Below, piece after piece: positions 62,927-64,000 of a stretch of DNA of 64,000 nt (positions are counted from its first letter, which is position 1; each line of letters opens with the position of its first letter). The stretch spans positions 62,001-126,000 of the forward strand of contig NZ_JBHSBH010000006.1 in the NCBI RefSeq assembly GCF_042650565.1. Reading direction: 5' to 3'. A model generated the notes under the pieces. That model was given only the letters and a program-made list of their open reading frames with translations, was not told where the DNA came from and made no database searches. The DNA comes from Nocardiopsis_B sediminis (lineage in GTDB: Bacteria > Actinomycetota > Actinomycetes > Streptosporangiales > Streptosporangiaceae). Position numbers and translations under genes: made by a program.

Positions 62927-63304
62927 GATCGGCTCCCGCGTGCGGCGGCGCCCCAGGGCGGCGGCGGTCTCGGCCGGCCGGCTCGCGCGGGTGACAGCCC
63001 CCGGTTCGGCCGCTTGCGCGCGGCTTCTCCCGCTGTGCCCCGCGACGCACGCATAGACACGCCCGTGTGGTGTGCGTCACCTGATGTGGGGGTTGTGGCG
63101 CACGTTGATCACGGAATGTCGGACATGCCGTCCCCTTCGGGACGGTGAAGATATCCGTCCAACTTTCACTTTCACAAAATCGGCGTTCCGGCCCGTCCGG
63201 GTGTGGCTAGATAGTGTCCGACCACGTTGCGTGTTTATCTTGATACGCACAGGAAGAATGTTTCGGTCGGCGTTCCCGGCCGGACCATCATGAGGGGATT
63301 CGCA
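62927..63304. other. 378-bp intergenic region upstream of the short chaplin
   Basis: No gene. It has a hairpin CCGTCCC-CTTC-GGGACGG at about 63129-63146, an AT-richer part (63150-63240) with TAGATAGT at 63208 as a possible -10 box, and an inverted pair GTCGGACA (63118-63125) / TGTCCGAC (63215-63222). These fit a developmentally controlled promoter, but I cannot assign a regulator. Confidence 0.5.
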
Positions 63305-63577
63305 GTGCTGAAGAACGTTCTCGCCACCGGAGCCGTCGCAGCCGCCTTCGCCGGGGCGCTCCTTGCGGGCACTCCCGCATACGCCACCGATGACGTGTCC
63401 ACCTCGGGCAACGGCAGCCTCCTCGGGGGCAACCAGCTCGTCGCCGACCTGGACATCCCGATCAACCTCTGCGGCAACGCGATCGCGATCATCGGCAACG
63501 CCGGTGCCAGCTGCGTCGACTCCGGAGCCGCGACCATCGAGGACGACGACGACTTCGGCGGCCACGGCCACCACTGA
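63305..63577 (+). CDS. Short chaplin
   Basis: This 90-residue secreted protein has a signal peptide (NVLATGAVAAAFAGALLAGT, ending in PAYA), then one chaplin domain: SGNGSLLGGNQLVADLDIPI, then NLCGNAIAIIGNAGASC with the cysteine pair, and an acidic, His-containing end (EDDDDFGGHGHH). Short chaplins self-assemble into amyloid fibrils on aerial hyphae and spores. GTG 63305 is chosen because GAGGGG lies seven bases upstream; an ATG at 63290 would add five residues. Confidence 0.94.
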   Translation: MLKNVLATGAVAAAFAGALLAGTPAYATDDVSTSGNGSLLGGNQLVADLDIPINLCGNAIAIIGNAGASCVDSGAATIEDDDDFGGHGHH

Positions 63578-63757
63578 TCCGGCGCGTCCGGAGATTCCGG
63601 TCTCCCGCGCCCTCGGGCGCGGACCATGCATGATGCGGGCCGGTGCCGCCTGCCCTGGGGGCGGCGCCGGCCCTTGCCTTGGGCGCCGAGCGCGCCCGGC
63701 CACCCCCGATCGACCCCCGCCGGGCGCCCCCGTCCGGCGCGCACAGAAGGAGCCCCC

Positions 63758-64000
63758 GTGCCCACAGCGCCGACCACGCCGATCCTGCTGACCAAGTACC
63801 TCGCCGCCGGAGCCGTCGCCGCCGCGTTCGCCGGTGCCCTCCTCGCGGGCGCCCCCGCCTCGGCCGACGACATCGAGCCGGCGCCCGAGACCGAAACCGC
63901 GGCGGAAGAGGCGGAACCCGGGACCGAGGTGGAACCCGAAACCAAGCCCGAAACCGACACGGAACCCGCGACCGACATCGACAACGGTGCGGCCTCCGGC
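63758..64000 (+). CDS. Secreted acidic protein with chaplin-like signal peptide, 3' end cut by window edge
   Basis: The frame starts at GTG 63758 with AAGGAG six bases upstream and stays open for 81 codons to the edge. Its signal peptide (AAGAVAAAFAGALLAGAPASA) is almost identical to that of the short chaplin 450 bases upstream, also at DNA level. After it comes a Glu/Thr/Pro repeat (ETETAAEEAEPGTEVEPETK). The last visible residues, IDNGAASG, might begin a chaplin-type domain, but that cannot be seen. It may be a divergent chaplin or another surface protein. Confidence 0.7.
   Translation, partial: MPTAPTTPILLTKYLAAGAVAAAFAGALLAGAPASADDIEPAPETETAAEEAEPGTEVEPETKPETDTEPATDIDNGAASG

Overview
The window is high-GC, densely coded DNA from a mycelial actinomycete. 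Three things point to the Nocardiopsaceae (Nocardiopsis or a close relative): chaplins with the core 'SGNGSLLGGNQ...CGNAIAxxGNAGAxC', a topA / MFS-dTMP kinase / holB / tripeptidyl-peptidase block, and a ppa-dacB-zincin-tilS-hpt-ftsH-folE-folP-folB-folK block. Both blocks match the gene order I recall from Streptomyces. It is draft sequence with two N gaps: 5 N inside holB (26048-26052) and 39 N at 47833-47871. It opens inside a peptidase E gene and closes inside a secreted-protein gene.

Layout. 1-5.6 kb: a peptide or amino-acid utilisation module. An IclR regulator and pepE read leftward; an OPT transporter, AroM-like protein, Asp/Glu/hydantoin racemase and DUF1177 protein read rightward. 5.7-11.1 kb: an alpha-L-rhamnosidase / MFS transporter operon with a LacI regulator and palindromic operators. 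11.3-15.1 kb: a double-hotdog thioesterase, a macrolide-2'-phosphotransferase-like kinase, tRNA-Leu(GAG) and an M20 peptidase. 15.3-19.4 kb: a cell-surface cluster (secreted protein of unknown function, sortase-anchored two-domain chaplin, cysteine-free four-domain chaplin). 20-29.5 kb: DUF5703, topA, MFS-dTMP kinase fusion, holB, secreted tripeptidyl-peptidase-like lipoprotein, tRNA-Thr(CGU). 29.7-33.4 kb: a 1100-residue beta-helix / AAA+ / AAA+ protein and a small membrane protein with an L7/L12-like tail. 33.5-39.9 kb: GH4 glycosidase, PfkB kinase, BCCT transporter, DnaQ-like exonuclease. 40-43.9 kb: small poorly known genes, including a sigma-region-2-like domain on a membrane anchor. 44.1-62.9 kb: the conserved housekeeping block (pyrophosphatase, PBP4, tRNA-Ile lysidine synthase, HPRT, FtsH, folate synthesis), then DUF3180 and two PH-domain membrane proteins. 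The second of these has a roughly 1075-residue low-complexity N-terminus. 63.3-64 kb: a short chaplin and a second secreted protein with a nearly identical signal peptide.

How the genes work together. FolE, FolP, FolB and FolK supply most of the early tetrahydrofolate pathway from one run of overlapping genes downstream of FtsH. TopA, Tmk and HolB all serve DNA replication. The surface proteins fit an aerial-hyphae-forming organism. The parts I cannot assign to a known system are the beta-helix/double-AAA+ protein, the OPT-AroM-racemase-DUF1177-PepE module, the Cys-free chaplin, the membrane-tethered sigma-like protein and the giant PH-domain protein.
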